Positions 46,917 to 56,446 are shown, counted from the first letter of the stretch. The stretch: 64,000 nucleotides of DNA from Micromonospora aurantiaca ATCC 27029 (GCF_000145235.1 NC_014391.1:4782001-4846000); one strand, 5' to 3'. The notes: generated from the sequence alone by a model not told the origin. Program-made: numbers and translations.

Positions 46917-48677
46917 ATGTCGAACGACGTAACGACACCCGACGGCGGCGCGCCGATGGCGCCCCCGCCGCGGACGAGCAAGCGGCGGGCGCTCTGGGTC
47001 GCCACCGGCGTGGCCGGGCTGACCGGCGTCGTCGGGCTGGCGGCACTCGGCGGTCTCGCCGCCCGCGACGACAAGTCCGGCACCGAACCGGTGGCGGAGA
47101 ACCACGCCGCCGCGCCGCAGAACGCCAGCGACGACTCCCGCGCCGAGGGCGGGAAGGGCGGCGAGAAGGGCGAGGACGGATACGGCAAGGACGGCCGCGA
47201 CCGCGGCGAGTGGGGCCCGGACAAGGGCGAGTGGGGCAAGGACGGCAAGGACGACCACGGCAAGACCCGCGAGGTCCCCTGCAAGGACGACGCCCTGATC
47301 GACGCCCTCGAACTGGCCAACCGCGACCACGGCGGCACCATCAAGCTCGCCGAGAACTGCACCTACGAACTCGGCGTCAAGGACCGCAAGTTCGGCTCCG
47401 CCCTGCCCGAGATCAAGCAGGACGTCACCATCAAGGGCAACAACTCCACCATCAAGCGCGACGCCGAAGACACCTTCCGCATCTTCCGCGTCGTCGACGG
47501 CGGCGACCTCACCCTCAAGGACCTCACCGTCAAGGGCGGCAACGCCAACGAGTTCAAGTACCCCGGCGGCGGTGGCCCCGCGCCGACGGCGCTCGTCCCG
47601 GACGGCAAGGACGACGACAAGCGGTTCGAGGGTGACGGCGGCGCGCTCCTGGTGGAGCGTGGCGGCAGCGCGCACCTGTCGAACGTGAAGCTCGTCGACA
47701 ACAACGCCGAGGGCGACGGCGGCGCCATCGCCAACTACGGCCGCACCTGGCTCAAGGAGAGCAAGGTCGTCGGCAACCACGCCCAGGGCGACGGCGGCGG
47801 CGTCTACAACGAGGGCATCCTCAAGGTCGAGGAGACCCACGTCGACGACAACACCGCAGGCGGCAACGGCGGCGGCATCGCCAACGGCGGCGGTGAGCAC
47901 CACGACGGGCCGGTCGACCTGACCTCGGCCGCGAAGCCCGGCAAGGGCGACAAGGGCGAGCACGGCAAGCACCACGCGGGCACGGTCGAGATCATCGGGG
48001 CGCACGAGGGCAAGGACGCCTCGCTGAGCACGCTGAGCCACAACCGGGCCGGCCACAACGGTGGCGGTCTGTTCAGCAGCGGCGGCTGGGTCACCGTCTC
48101 GTTCACCGCGATCGGCGGCAACGTCGCCTGCGAGAACGGTGGCGGCGTGTACGCCGAGAACACCGACCTGCTCCTGGAGAAGGTCCACGTGGCGGGCAAC
48201 CACGCCGACGGCGACGGCGGCGGCGTGGTGACGACCGGTGGTCGGGACTGGGCCGGTAACGGCGCCGAGAAGGACGGCCTCGCGGGTAGCGCCACGATCG
48301 CCGACAGCGCCGTCGTGGACAACACGGCCGGCCGGTTCGGTGGCGGCATCTTCAACGGTGAGTGGCTCGTCAAGATCGAGGACGGCTTCATCGTCCGCGA
48401 CCACGACAAGGACGACAACGCCACCCTCACCATCCGCGACACCGACATCAAGGGCAACACCGCCCTCAACGGCGGCGGCATCTTCAACAACAAGGCGAAG
48501 ATCACCCTGACCAAGACCCACGTCACCAAGAACACCGCCACCGACTCCAGCAAGCTCCACCGGGTCGCCGGCGGCGTCCTCAACAACGAAGGACGCGTCA
48601 AGCTCGACGACAAGTCCCTCATCAGCAACAACGACCCCACCAACTGCGCCAACACCGTCGAGGACTGCTTCAACTGA
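46917..48677 (+). CDS. secreted right-handed beta-helix protein, paralogue 1
   Basis: A 586-residue exported protein of unknown function. It has a short basic N-terminus, then one hydrophobic segment (ALWVATGVAGLTGVVGLAAL) serving as signal or anchor, and a highly charged Gly/Lys/Asp/Glu-rich region (residues about 80-118; GEWGKDGKDDHGK). From about 118 it is a ladder of beta-helix rungs marked by GDGGGVYN, GNGGGIAN, NGGGLFSS, ENGGGVYA, FGGGIFN and NGGGIFN motifs, each followed by a charged beta strand and Asn turns. It ends ANTVEDCFN. No LPXTG motif or catalytic motif is recognised. ATG 46917 has GAAAGG upstream. Confidence 0.82.
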   Translation: MSNDVTTPDGGAPMAPPPRTSKRRALWVATGVAGLTGVVGLAALGGLAARDDKSGTEPVAENHAAAPQNASDDSRAEGGKGGEKGEDGYGKDGRDRGEWGPDKGEWGKDGKDDHGKTREVPCKDDALIDALELANRDHGGTIKLAENCTYELGVKDRKFGSALPEIKQDVTIKGNNSTIKRDAEDTFRIFRVVDGGDLTLKDLTVKGGNANEFKYPGGGGPAPTALVPDGKDDDKRFEGDGGALLVERGGSAHLSNVKLVDNNAEGDGGAIANYGRTWLKESKVVGNHAQGDGGGVYNEGILKVEETHVDDNTAGGNGGGIANGGGEHHDGPVDLTSAAKPGKGDKGEHGKHHAGTVEIIGAHEGKDASLSTLSHNRAGHNGGGLFSSGGWVTVSFTAIGGNVACENGGGVYAENTDLLLEKVHVAGNHADGDGGGVVTTGGRDWAGNGAEKDGLAGSATIADSAVVDNTAGRFGGGIFNGEWLVKIEDGFIVRDHDKDDNATLTIRDTDIKGNTALNGGGIFNNKAKITLTKTHVTKNTATDSSKLHRVAGGVLNNEGRVKLDDKSLISNNDPTNCANTVEDCFN

Positions 48678-48699
48678 CGGAACCACCACATAACCGGGA

Positions 48700-48731
48700 A
48701 GCCCTCCTCGCGCCGTGTCGCGAGGAGGGCT
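48700..48731 (+). terminator. terminator hairpin after beta-helix gene 1
   Basis: 13-bp perfect arms AGCCCTCCTCGCG (48700-48712) / 48719-48731 with a 6-nt loop. Confidence 0.75.
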
Positions 48732-48818
48732 CCCACCCCGGACAGCCCGGCTGGCCGTGGTGTCCCCCGCCGGGGCATCCGGGCCGCACTGCGCCCGCCC
48801 ATCCCACCTACACCCTTA

Positions 48819-48899
48819 TGCGGGTTTTTTTCGTGTATGACCACGAGGCGAAGAAGGTTCTCATACGGTCATCTTCAGCAGCTACAACCGATTTGTAGC
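48819..48899 (+). promoter_or_regulatory. promoter and 5' hairpin of beta-helix gene 2
   Basis: TGCGGGTTTTTTT from 48819, -10 TACGGT at 48864-48869 and, 11 nt later, GCTACAACCGATTTGTAGC (48881-48899). Spacing equals that of paralogue 1: 45 nt from TGCGGG to TACGGT in both. The TTCCTCGCGAGGAA palindrome of paralogue 1 is not conserved here. Confidence 0.65.
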
Positions 48900-48961
48900 G
48901 AAGGCCGCCTCGCCAGGGCGAAGCGACCTTGTCAGGTACAAGGAGAGGGCAGAGAGCTCCG

Positions 48962-50848
48962 ATGTCCAACTACCTTCGCAATAACGATGACGCCACCAGC
49001 AAGACCATCTCCCCGCTCCGGCGTCGCCGGATGTGGCTCGCCACCGGCGTTGTGGGCCTGACCGGAGCGGTCAGCCTCGCCGGCGTGGCCTACGCGACCA
49101 CCGGGGCCACCGGCCCGCACCGGCTCGCCGACGTCAAGTGGTCGACCACGCAGCAGCTCAGCGACGGCGACTACGGCGACAAGGGCGCCGAGGGCGAGTA
49201 CGACAAGGACGGGTACGACAAGGACGGGTACGACAAGGACGGGTACGGCAAGGACGGCAAGGACCGCGGCAAGGAAGGCCGCGACCGCGGCGAGTGGGGC
49301 CCGGACAAGGGCGAGTGGGGCAAGGACGGCAAGGACGACCACGGCAAGACCCGCGAGGTCCCCTGCAAGGACGACGCCCTGATCGACGCCCTCGAACTGG
49401 CCAACCGCGACCACGGCGGCACCATCAAGCTCGCCGAGAACTGCACCTACGAACTCGGCGTCAAGGACCGCAAGTTCGGCTCCGCCCTGCCCGAGATCAA
49501 GCAGGACGTCACCATCAAGGGCAACAACTCCACCATCAAGCGCGACGCCGAAGACACCTTCCGCATCTTCCGCGTCGTCGACGGCGGCGACCTCACCCTC
49601 AAGGACCTCACCGTCAAGGGCGGCAACGCCAACGAGTTCAAGTACCCCGGCGGCGGCCAGCCGCCGGCCGCCGCCCCGGCTGTCGCGGCCCCGGCTGTCG
49701 CGGCCCCGGCTGTCGCGGCCCCGGCTGTCGCGGCTCCGGCCGCGGCGACCACGGCCGCCGCTGTCACGCCCGTCGCGGACGGCATGAACGGCGGCAAGGA
49801 CGACGACAAGCGGGTCGAGGGCGACGGCGGCGCGCTGCTCGTCGAGCGTGGCGGCAGCGCCTACCTGGACAACGTCAAGCTCGTCGACAACAACGCCGAG
49901 GGCGACGGCGGCGCCATCGCCAACTACGGCCGCACCTGGCTCAAGGAGAGCAAGGTCGTCGGCAACCACGCCCAGGGCGACGGCGGCGGCGTCTACAACG
50001 AGGGCATCCTCAAGGTCGAGGAGACCCACGTCGACGACAACACCGCAGGCGGCAACGGCGGCGGCATCGCCAACGGCAGCGGCCTGTCCGGTGGGCACGG
50101 CCCGGCGGCCTCCGCCGCGCCGAAGGGCTACGACCCGAAGGGCAAGCACCACGAGGCCGGCATCGTCGAGATCTTCGGCTCCGACCACGGCAAGGACGGC
50201 GTCAAGTCCACCCTGTCGGACAACCGCGCCGGCAAGAACGGCGGCGGTCTGTTCAGCAGCGGCGGCACCGTCACGGTCTCCTTCACCGCCATCACGGGCA
50301 ACACCGCCTGCGAGAACGGTGGCGGCGTGTACGCCGAGAACACCGACCTGCTCCTGGAGAAGGTCCACGTCGCCAAGAACCACGCCGACGGCGACGGTGG
50401 CGGTGTGGTGGTCACCGGTGGCAAGCACTGGGGCTACCCGGACAACAAGGAGCACGCCAGCGCCACGATCGCCGACAGCAAGATCGTCGACAACACCGCC
50501 AACCGCTTCGGCGGCGGCATCTTCAACGGTGAGTGGCTCGTCAAGATCGAGGACGGCTTCATCGTCCGCGACCACGACAAGGACGACAACGCCACCCTCA
50601 CCATCCGCGACACCGACATCAAGGGCAACACCGCCCTCAACGGCGGCGGCATCTTCAACAACAAGGCGAAGATCACCCTGACCAAGACCCACGTCACCAA
50701 GAACACCGCCACCGACTCCAGCAAGCTCCACCGGGTCGCCGGCGGCGTCCTCAACAACGAAGGACGCGTCAAGCTCGACGACAAGTCCCTCATCAGCAAC
50801 AACGACCCCACCAACTGCGCCAACACCGTCGAGGACTGCTTCAACTGA
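48962..50848 (+). CDS. secreted right-handed beta-helix protein, paralogue 2
   Basis: A 628-residue paralogue of the upstream gene with the same layout: basic start (LRRRRMW), hydrophobic segment LATGVVGLTGAVSLAGVAYA, charged spacer, beta-helix rungs with GDGGGVYN, NGGGLFSS and FGGGIFN motifs, and the identical ending. Two extra tandem repeats: YDKDG (four 15-bp units, 49199-49258) and PAVAA-type (four 15-bp units, 49679-49738), the latter an Ala/Pro linker inside the helix region. Three long DNA blocks are identical to paralogue 1. A GGAGAGG site lies upstream of the ATG. The function is unknown; an extracellular structural or adhesive role is inference. Confidence 0.82.
   Translation: MSNYLRNNDDATSKTISPLRRRRMWLATGVVGLTGAVSLAGVAYATTGATGPHRLADVKWSTTQQLSDGDYGDKGAEGEYDKDGYDKDGYDKDGYGKDGKDRGKEGRDRGEWGPDKGEWGKDGKDDHGKTREVPCKDDALIDALELANRDHGGTIKLAENCTYELGVKDRKFGSALPEIKQDVTIKGNNSTIKRDAEDTFRIFRVVDGGDLTLKDLTVKGGNANEFKYPGGGQPPAAAPAVAAPAVAAPAVAAPAVAAPAAATTAAAVTPVADGMNGGKDDDKRVEGDGGALLVERGGSAYLDNVKLVDNNAEGDGGAIANYGRTWLKESKVVGNHAQGDGGGVYNEGILKVEETHVDDNTAGGNGGGIANGSGLSGGHGPAASAAPKGYDPKGKHHEAGIVEIFGSDHGKDGVKSTLSDNRAGKNGGGLFSSGGTVTVSFTAITGNTACENGGGVYAENTDLLLEKVHVAKNHADGDGGGVVVTGGKHWGYPDNKEHASATIADSKIVDNTANRFGGGIFNGEWLVKIEDGFIVRDHDKDDNATLTIRDTDIKGNTALNGGGIFNNKAKITLTKTHVTKNTATDSSKLHRVAGGVLNNEGRVKLDDKSLISNNDPTNCANTVEDCFN
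49199..49258 (+). repeat. 15-bp tandem repeat (YDKDG)
   Basis: Four units of TACGACAAGGACGGG (the last TACGGCAAGGACGGC) in frame in beta-helix gene 2, absent from paralogue 1. Confidence 0.9.
49679..49738 (+). repeat. 15-bp tandem repeat (AVAAP)
   Basis: Four units of GCTGTCGCGGCCCCG (the last with one C-to-T change) in frame in beta-helix gene 2, absent from paralogue 1. Confidence 0.9.
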
Positions 50849-50868
50849 CCTGACGGCCCGGGGTACGC

Positions 50869-50907
50869 GACCGGCCCCCTGCCACGAAACGTGGCAGGGG
50901 GCCGGTC
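50869..50907. terminator. bidirectional terminator hairpin
   Basis: 17-bp perfect arms (50869-50885 and 50891-50907; inner part CCCCCTGCCAC) with loop GAAAC, between the convergent beta-helix gene 2 and the amylase-pullulanase gene. Confidence 0.85.
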
Positions 50908-50917
50908 GGCCGTGCGG

Positions 50918-53900
50918 TCAGCTCTGGACGAACACCGCCACGCTGCGCGCGGGCACGGTGAACGTGCCGGCGGCCCGGTCGAACGACGCGGTACGCAGCG
51001 CCGGGTCGGCCGAGTCCCGCAGCACCGGATGCAGTGCCACGTTCGCCCCGCGCAGCCCGGTGACTGTCTGCTTCGCCGTCTCCGGCGTGGCGTTGAAGAC
51101 GACTGTCACCGACTTCCACCTCCCGTCCAGCCCTCGCGCGTCGAGGGTCATGGTGAGCACGCCCGGGGTCTCCTTCGTCCCGGACAGCGGGAACGCCACC
51201 CGCTTCTGCACCTGGGCGGCGGTGTCGAGCCCGAACACCGGCGAGGACCGGCGGACGCGCAGCAGCTCCGCGTACCGGGCGTCGGCCAGGTCGATCGCCG
51301 CGCAGTCCGGCACCAGCGACGGATCGGCCAGCAGCGGCTTCGCGTACGACCACTTGTCCTTGTTGTCGGCCTCCGGCGGCAGGCCGGCGCCGAACCCGTT
51401 GCCCTGGGCGCAGTCCCACCGGATCTGGTTGAACCAGTCACCGGAGTTGTACGAGTTGCGGTCCAGCGACTTCGAGCGCAGCCGCTCCGAGCCGGTGGTC
51501 ACGAACCCGGCACCCTGCCCGAGCGCGGTGGTCGCCAGCGCGAGCACCTGCATCCGGGCCCGGTCCTGCGCCGAGGTCCCCTGCGGCAGCTTGTACGCCA
51601 GCGCGTCGTACAGGATCTCGTTGTCGTGCGCGTCGACGTAGGTGACCGCCTCGCCCGGCGCGGCGGTGTACCCGGCCGGGGCGCCGTTGTAGTCGACCTG
51701 CGCCCCGGTGACCCGCTTGCCGGTGGAGTCGGTGAACCGGTAGCCGCGCAGGTTCCCGGTCAGCCCCACCTTGATCAGGTCGTGCTGGTGCAGCAGCCGG
51801 GCCCGCTGCTCGGCCGCCGAACCGTTGACGTCGTCGCCGTTGGGGTCGGTGTAGAGGCCGGAGGCGAAGCCCTGCGCCCGCGGGTTGGCGTCGAACGGGC
51901 CGCCGCCGCGCACCGCGTCGCGGAGCCGGTCGTTGAATGTGCCGACGCCGGTGCCGGCCATGTTGGCCTGGGTGGCCTGCGTGAACCGGGCGTCGTCGGC
52001 GACCTCGCCGAAGTTCCAGCCCTCGCCGTACAGCAGGATCTTGCGGCCGTCCACGCCGTCGCGGGCGAGCGTGAGCTTGTCCAGCGCGGCCCGTACGGCG
52101 AGGATGTTCGCCCTCGGGTGGTGGCCCATCAGGTCGAACCGGAAGCCGTCGACCTTGTACGCCTTGGCCCAGGTCACCAGCGAGTCCACCACGAGCTTGC
52201 CCATCATGGCGTGCTCCGGCGCGGTGTTGGCGCAGCAGGTGGAGTTGGCGACCGTCCCGTCCTCCAGGAGCCGGTGGTAGTAGCCCGGCACCACCTGGTC
52301 GAGCACCGACTTCGGGTCGGCGCCGGCGGCCGAGGTGTGGTTGTAGACCACGTCCATGACCACCCGCAGCCCGGCCTTGTTGACTCCGGCGACCATCTGG
52401 CGGAACTCGGTGGTGCGCTTCGCGCCGTTCGGGTCGGTGGCGTACCCACCCTCGGGCACCGTGTAGTGCAGCGGGTCGTACCCCCAGTTGTAGCCGTCGG
52501 TGCCGGCGACCGCCGCGACGCACTTCTGCTGCTCGTCGGAGTCCGGCGGCAGCGCGGCCAGGTCGCAGTTCGGCCGGGCCTGGTCGGCCCGCTTCTCCGG
52601 GATGGTGGCGAAGTCGAAGGCCGGCAGCAGGTGCAGGTGGTTGACCCCGGCGTCGCCGAGCTTGCGCAGGTGCTTCATGCCGGCGCTGTTCGGGTCGGTG
52701 AACGCCAGGTAGGTGCCCCGCCGGTCGGCGGGGACCGTGGTGTCGGCGATGGAGAAGTCCCGTACCGACAGCTCGGAGATCTGGACCTTGGACGCCGGCG
52801 GCGCGGCCGGCTTGCGCAGGTTCGCCCAGCCGGCCGGCGCGAGCGCCGGGTCGGTCAGGTCGACGATCTGGCTGTGCGTGGAGTTCGGCGCGAGCGCCAC
52901 CGAGTACGGGTCGGTCACCGACGCGGTGACCATCTTCTGCGTGGCCGGCTGCCACGCCTGCACCCGGTAGCGGTAGTAGCGGCCGTTCCACGCCTTCGTG
53001 CCGCGTACCGACCAGACGCCGGTGCGGTCGTCGCGGCGCATCGCCACGGTGGCCGGCTGGGCCGTGGGCGAGTCGAACAGTTCCAGCGACACGGTCCGCG
53101 CGGTCGGAGCCCACACCGCCAGGGTGGGCACCCGGCCGGCGAACGTCGGCCCGAGCTTCGCGCCGGTCGCCGCCGCGTAGACGTCGTCGAGCACGCCGGG
53201 GATCTGCACGCCGGTGGCGGCGAGCAGCGCGCCCTCGGCGTCCCGCTCGGTCACCACGATCTGGCCGCGCAGCGCCGCCGGCACCCGGGCCAGGTCGGCG
53301 CGGTCCAGCGAGAAGGCGCGCGAGGCCCAGAGATGGGGGTACGCCTGCCGTTGCGCCTCGGTCAGCCCGTTGCGCTGCGCCCGCAGCGCGATGGTGGTGT
53401 ACGTGCCGGTCAGCTCACCGTCGGCGAGGCCGATCCCACCGGCCGGGGCGACTGCCAGCGCGTACCGCCTGCCGTCGGTCGGCCCGGTCGCCCACGCCAC
53501 CGTGGACCTGTCGATCCACTGCGCCTTCTGCTTGGTCAGGTCGAGATCCTTGGCGGCGCCGGACGTGGTGGTCGGCAGCAGCCGTCCCTTCACGCCGGCG
53601 AGCAGCCACACCTCGCGCCCGGCGGTGGCGAAGTCGAGCCGCTGGTCCTCGGGCTGATCCTTCTCGTCGCCTCGGTGGATGATGTAGCTCAGCCCGGTCG
53701 CCCCGGCGGCGAGGGGCACCCGGAACACCGCGCCGTACGCGTCGGTCTTCTCCGGCTTGAGCGGGGCGGCCCAGTCGGTCGGGTTGGCCGCGCCGTCCCA
53801 CAGGTGCAGGCCCCAGCCGTCGTAGTTCCCGTCGGCCTTGCGCCAGTGGATCAGCGCGGTGTCCTGGGCGACGGGCGGGTCGGGTTCGCCGGTGGCGGCC

Positions 53901-56413
53901 TGCCGCGTCGGGTAGACCGCCGGGTCGCCCTGCTTGACCCAGATCTCGCCGGTCGCAGTCACGTCGATGGTGCGGTCGTTCGCGACGTCCTTGTTGCCGT
54001 CGCCGTCGATCACGAGGAACCCGACCGTCTTCGCACCGGGCTTGAGCTTGACCCAGGCGAACCGGCCGTACGAGTCCTCACCGGCGAACGGCTGCCCGGC
54101 GGGCCATTCCGTCACGTACGCCGGGTCGATGTCGCCCCAGGCGTAGAGCCGCCAGTCGTCGTACCCGCCGGCCGGACGCTGGTAGTGCACGATCGCCCAG
54201 TCCCGCGACGCGCCCTGGGCGGGGGTGCCGACGGTGCCGGTGGCCCGGGCGGTGGCGGTGCGGCCCTTGCCGTCGCGGACCACCGCCTTGTACTCCACGC
54301 GGGTGCCGCCGGGCAGGCCGGTCAGGTCGTGGTGCACGGTGTACGGCGCGCGGTGCGCGGTGCCCAGCAGCGTCCACTTGCCGCCCGCGACCCGGGCGGC
54401 GAACGTGACGGTGGCGAGCGGGTCGCCGGTCACCTGGGCGGTGACGGCGGCCTTGCCGGGGACCGGGGTGTCGCCCGGCTCGGTGATCGTGATCTTCGGT
54501 GCCCCGGCCTGCGGGATCGCCCGGTCGGCCTTGAGCACCAGCGCCGACATGGCCGGCACGGTGACGCTCAGCTTGCCGTCCGCGCCGGCGGTCGCGCCGG
54601 TGGCGCCGCCGTACACGCCGGTGAAGCGGGCGCCGGCCGACCAGGTGTCCACTGTGACAGTCTGCGGCGTCGCGGCGTTGTTCACCGCCGCCACGTACTC
54701 GATCCGGTCGGTGGGCAGGACGCGGGAGAACGCGAAGACGCCCGGCCCGTCGGCCGCGTACCGGGTCACCTGCACGCCGTCGCGCAGCGCCGGGTGCGCC
54801 GTCCGCAGCTCGCCCAGCTCGGCGATGGTCCGGTAGAGCGGGTGGCGGGTGTCGTACTGGTCGGCGGCGTGGGTGCGGGTGGTGCCGATCAGGTCGTCGT
54901 CGAGGTAGTCGGCGGTCCGCGAGGCGAACATGTCCTGCCGGGCGTCCTTGTCGCCGCCCGGTCCGGTGAAGCCCTGCTCGTCGCCGGAGTAGACGACCGG
55001 CTGGCCGCGGGTGAGGAACATGAGCTGGTGGGCGAGCCGGCTGCGGTTCAGCTGGGTGGCGTCGTCACCGCCGGCGGCGGCGACGAACGAGCCGATCCGG
55101 CCCATGTCGTGGTTGCCCAGGAACGTGGTGAGCCGGTTGGCGTTCGTGTCCCGCGCGGAGTACAGGTCGTCCTTGGCGTAGACGTCGGCGAGCGTCTTGG
55201 CCGAGCCGTCGGCGGCGGCGTACCCGCGTGCCGCCTCCTGGAACGAGAAGTCGAGCGTGGCGGGTAGTCCGCCCTGCCGAACGTAGGTGGACTGGATCTC
55301 CTGCTCGGCGCTGTAGACCTCGCCGAACATGAAGAAGTCCTTCTTGCCGGCCTTCGCGGCGGCGGCGTCGATGCCGCGGGCGAACTGCGGCCAGAAGTCG
55401 AGGTTGGCGTGCTTGACCGTGTCGAGGCGGAACCCGTCCACGCCGGCCTTGCCGATCCACTGGGCGTAGATGTCGGTCATGCCGCGGACCACCTCGGGAC
55501 GCTCGGTCCACAGGTCGTCGAGGCCGAAGAAGTCGCCGTACTCGCTGTTCTCCCCGGCGAAGGTGGAGTCACCGCGGTTGTGGTACATGGTCGGGTCGTT
55601 CAGCCACGCCGGTACCTTGACCTTCGCGTCGGCCGGGGTGGCGAACACCGGGGTGTACGGGAACGACGTCGAGTTCACCGCCGGGAACTTCCGGGTGCCG
55701 TCGGCGTAGTTGCGGTCCTCGAAGGGACGCCCCTGCGCGTCGCGGTACGGCGCGGACTTCTTGTCCACGTAGCCGTACTTGTCCTCGGCGTACCGGATGA
55801 CGTCGGCGGTGTGGTTGACGATGATGTCGAGGTAGACCTTGATGCCCCGCCGGTGGGCCAGGTCGACCAGCTTCTTCAGCTCCGCGTTGGTGCCGAAGTG
55901 CGGGTCGACCTGGGTGAAGTCGGTGATCCAGTAGCCGTGGTAGCCGGCCGAGACGTCCGCGCCGGTGCCCTGCACCGGCCGGTTCTTGAAGATCGGCGCG
56001 AGCCAGATGGCGGTGGTGCCGAGCCCCTGGATGTAGTCCATCCGGTCGATCAGGCCCTTGAGGTCGCCACCGTGGTAGAAGCCCTTGTCGGCCGGGTCGA
56101 GGCCGGTGGTGAGCCGGCCGCCGGTCAGACCGCCGGTGTCGTTGCGCTTGTCGCCGTTGGCGAACCGGTCGGGCAGGACGAAGTAGAACTGCTCGGCCTT
56201 GGCGGTGCCGGTGCCGGCCTTGAGGAGCGCGTCGGGGGACGGCTCGCGGTTCCACTGCGGAGCATTGCCGGCGGCCAGGACGTCGGGGGTGGCGGCCGGG
56301 GCGGTGGCGTCGGCGCCGAGCTGGTGGAGGGCCACCGGCACGCCGACGAGAGTGAGTACGAGGGAGGTGACCAGGGCGAGCAGCGCCTTGGGGGATATCG
56401 GCGGCGGTTTCAT
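50918..56413 (-). CDS. secreted alpha-amylase/pullulanase fusion (two GH13 modules)
   Basis: A 1,831-residue exported enzyme that cuts both alpha-1,4 and alpha-1,6 bonds of starch or glycogen. A signal peptide (about 1-36) is followed by a first GH13 module (about 65-630; DGFRLDTVKH Asp near 331, FMFGEVYS Glu near 365, FLGNHD Asp near 436), an Ig-like stretch (PKITITEPGDTPVPGKAAV), two CBM41-type starch-binding modules (YDDWRLYAWGD; YDGWGLHLWDG), pullulanase N-terminal/CBM48-like domains, and a second GH13 module of pullulanase type (VDGFRFDLMGHH Asp near 1427, YGEGWNFG Glu near 1463, VDAHDNE Asp near 1596) with a C-terminal beta domain. Both active sites look intact. GAAAGG precedes the ATG. 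Confidence 0.94.
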   Translation of the reverse strand: MKPPPISPKALLALVTSLVLTLVGVPVALHQLGADATAPAATPDVLAAGNAPQWNREPSPDALLKAGTGTAKAEQFYFVLPDRFANGDKRNDTGGLTGGRLTTGLDPADKGFYHGGDLKGLIDRMDYIQGLGTTAIWLAPIFKNRPVQGTGADVSAGYHGYWITDFTQVDPHFGTNAELKKLVDLAHRRGIKVYLDIIVNHTADVIRYAEDKYGYVDKKSAPYRDAQGRPFEDRNYADGTRKFPAVNSTSFPYTPVFATPADAKVKVPAWLNDPTMYHNRGDSTFAGENSEYGDFFGLDDLWTERPEVVRGMTDIYAQWIGKAGVDGFRLDTVKHANLDFWPQFARGIDAAAAKAGKKDFFMFGEVYSAEQEIQSTYVRQGGLPATLDFSFQEAARGYAAADGSAKTLADVYAKDDLYSARDTNANRLTTFLGNHDMGRIGSFVAAAGGDDATQLNRSRLAHQLMFLTRGQPVVYSGDEQGFTGPGGDKDARQDMFASRTADYLDDDLIGTTRTHAADQYDTRHPLYRTIAELGELRTAHPALRDGVQVTRYAADGPGVFAFSRVLPTDRIEYVAAVNNAATPQTVTVDTWSAGARFTGVYGGATGATAGADGKLSVTVPAMSALVLKADRAIPQAGAPKITITEPGDTPVPGKAAVTAQVTGDPLATVTFAARVAGGKWTLLGTAHRAPYTVHHDLTGLPGGTRVEYKAVVRDGKGRTATARATGTVGTPAQGASRDWAIVHYQRPAGGYDDWRLYAWGDIDPAYVTEWPAGQPFAGEDSYGRFAWVKLKPGAKTVGFLVIDGDGNKDVANDRTIDVTATGEIWVKQGDPAVYPTRQAATGEPDPPVAQDTALIHWRKADGNYDGWGLHLWDGAANPTDWAAPLKPEKTDAYGAVFRVPLAAGATGLSYIIHRGDEKDQPEDQRLDFATAGREVWLLAGVKGRLLPTTTSGAAKDLDLTKQKAQWIDRSTVAWATGPTDGRRYALAVAPAGGIGLADGELTGTYTTIALRAQRNGLTEAQRQAYPHLWASRAFSLDRADLARVPAALRGQIVVTERDAEGALLAATGVQIPGVLDDVYAAATGAKLGPTFAGRVPTLAVWAPTARTVSLELFDSPTAQPATVAMRRDDRTGVWSVRGTKAWNGRYYRYRVQAWQPATQKMVTASVTDPYSVALAPNSTHSQIVDLTDPALAPAGWANLRKPAAPPASKVQISELSVRDFSIADTTVPADRRGTYLAFTDPNSAGMKHLRKLGDAGVNHLHLLPAFDFATIPEKRADQARPNCDLAALPPDSDEQQKCVAAVAGTDGYNWGYDPLHYTVPEGGYATDPNGAKRTTEFRQMVAGVNKAGLRVVMDVVYNHTSAAGADPKSVLDQVVPGYYHRLLEDGTVANSTCCANTAPEHAMMGKLVVDSLVTWAKAYKVDGFRFDLMGHHPRANILAVRAALDKLTLARDGVDGRKILLYGEGWNFGEVADDARFTQATQANMAGTGVGTFNDRLRDAVRGGGPFDANPRAQGFASGLYTDPNGDDVNGSAAEQRARLLHQHDLIKVGLTGNLRGYRFTDSTGKRVTGAQVDYNGAPAGYTAAPGEAVTYVDAHDNEILYDALAYKLPQGTSAQDRARMQVLALATTALGQGAGFVTTGSERLRSKSLDRNSYNSGDWFNQIRWDCAQGNGFGAGLPPEADNKDKWSYAKPLLADPSLVPDCAAIDLADARYAELLRVRRSSPVFGLDTAAQVQKRVAFPLSGTKETPGVLTMTLDARGLDGRWKSVTVVFNATPETAKQTVTGLRGANVALHPVLRDSADPALRTASFDRAAGTFTVPARSVAVFVQS

Positions 56414-56446
56414 CGACGGCCTTTCTCTGGTCGCTGATTCGCCCGC

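Noticed and set aside
46755..50731. Long minus-strand frames of 644 and 599 codons opposite the beta-helix genes
   Set aside because: Val/Leu/Ala/Asp-rich antisense shadows; the plus strand shows start sites, promoters and repeated rung motifs.
50891..55267. 1,458-codon plus-strand open frame opposite the amylase-pullulanase
   Set aside because: Antisense shadow of the real gene; composition is dominated by Arg, Gly, Val and His with no domain; the minus strand has two complete GH13 sites.
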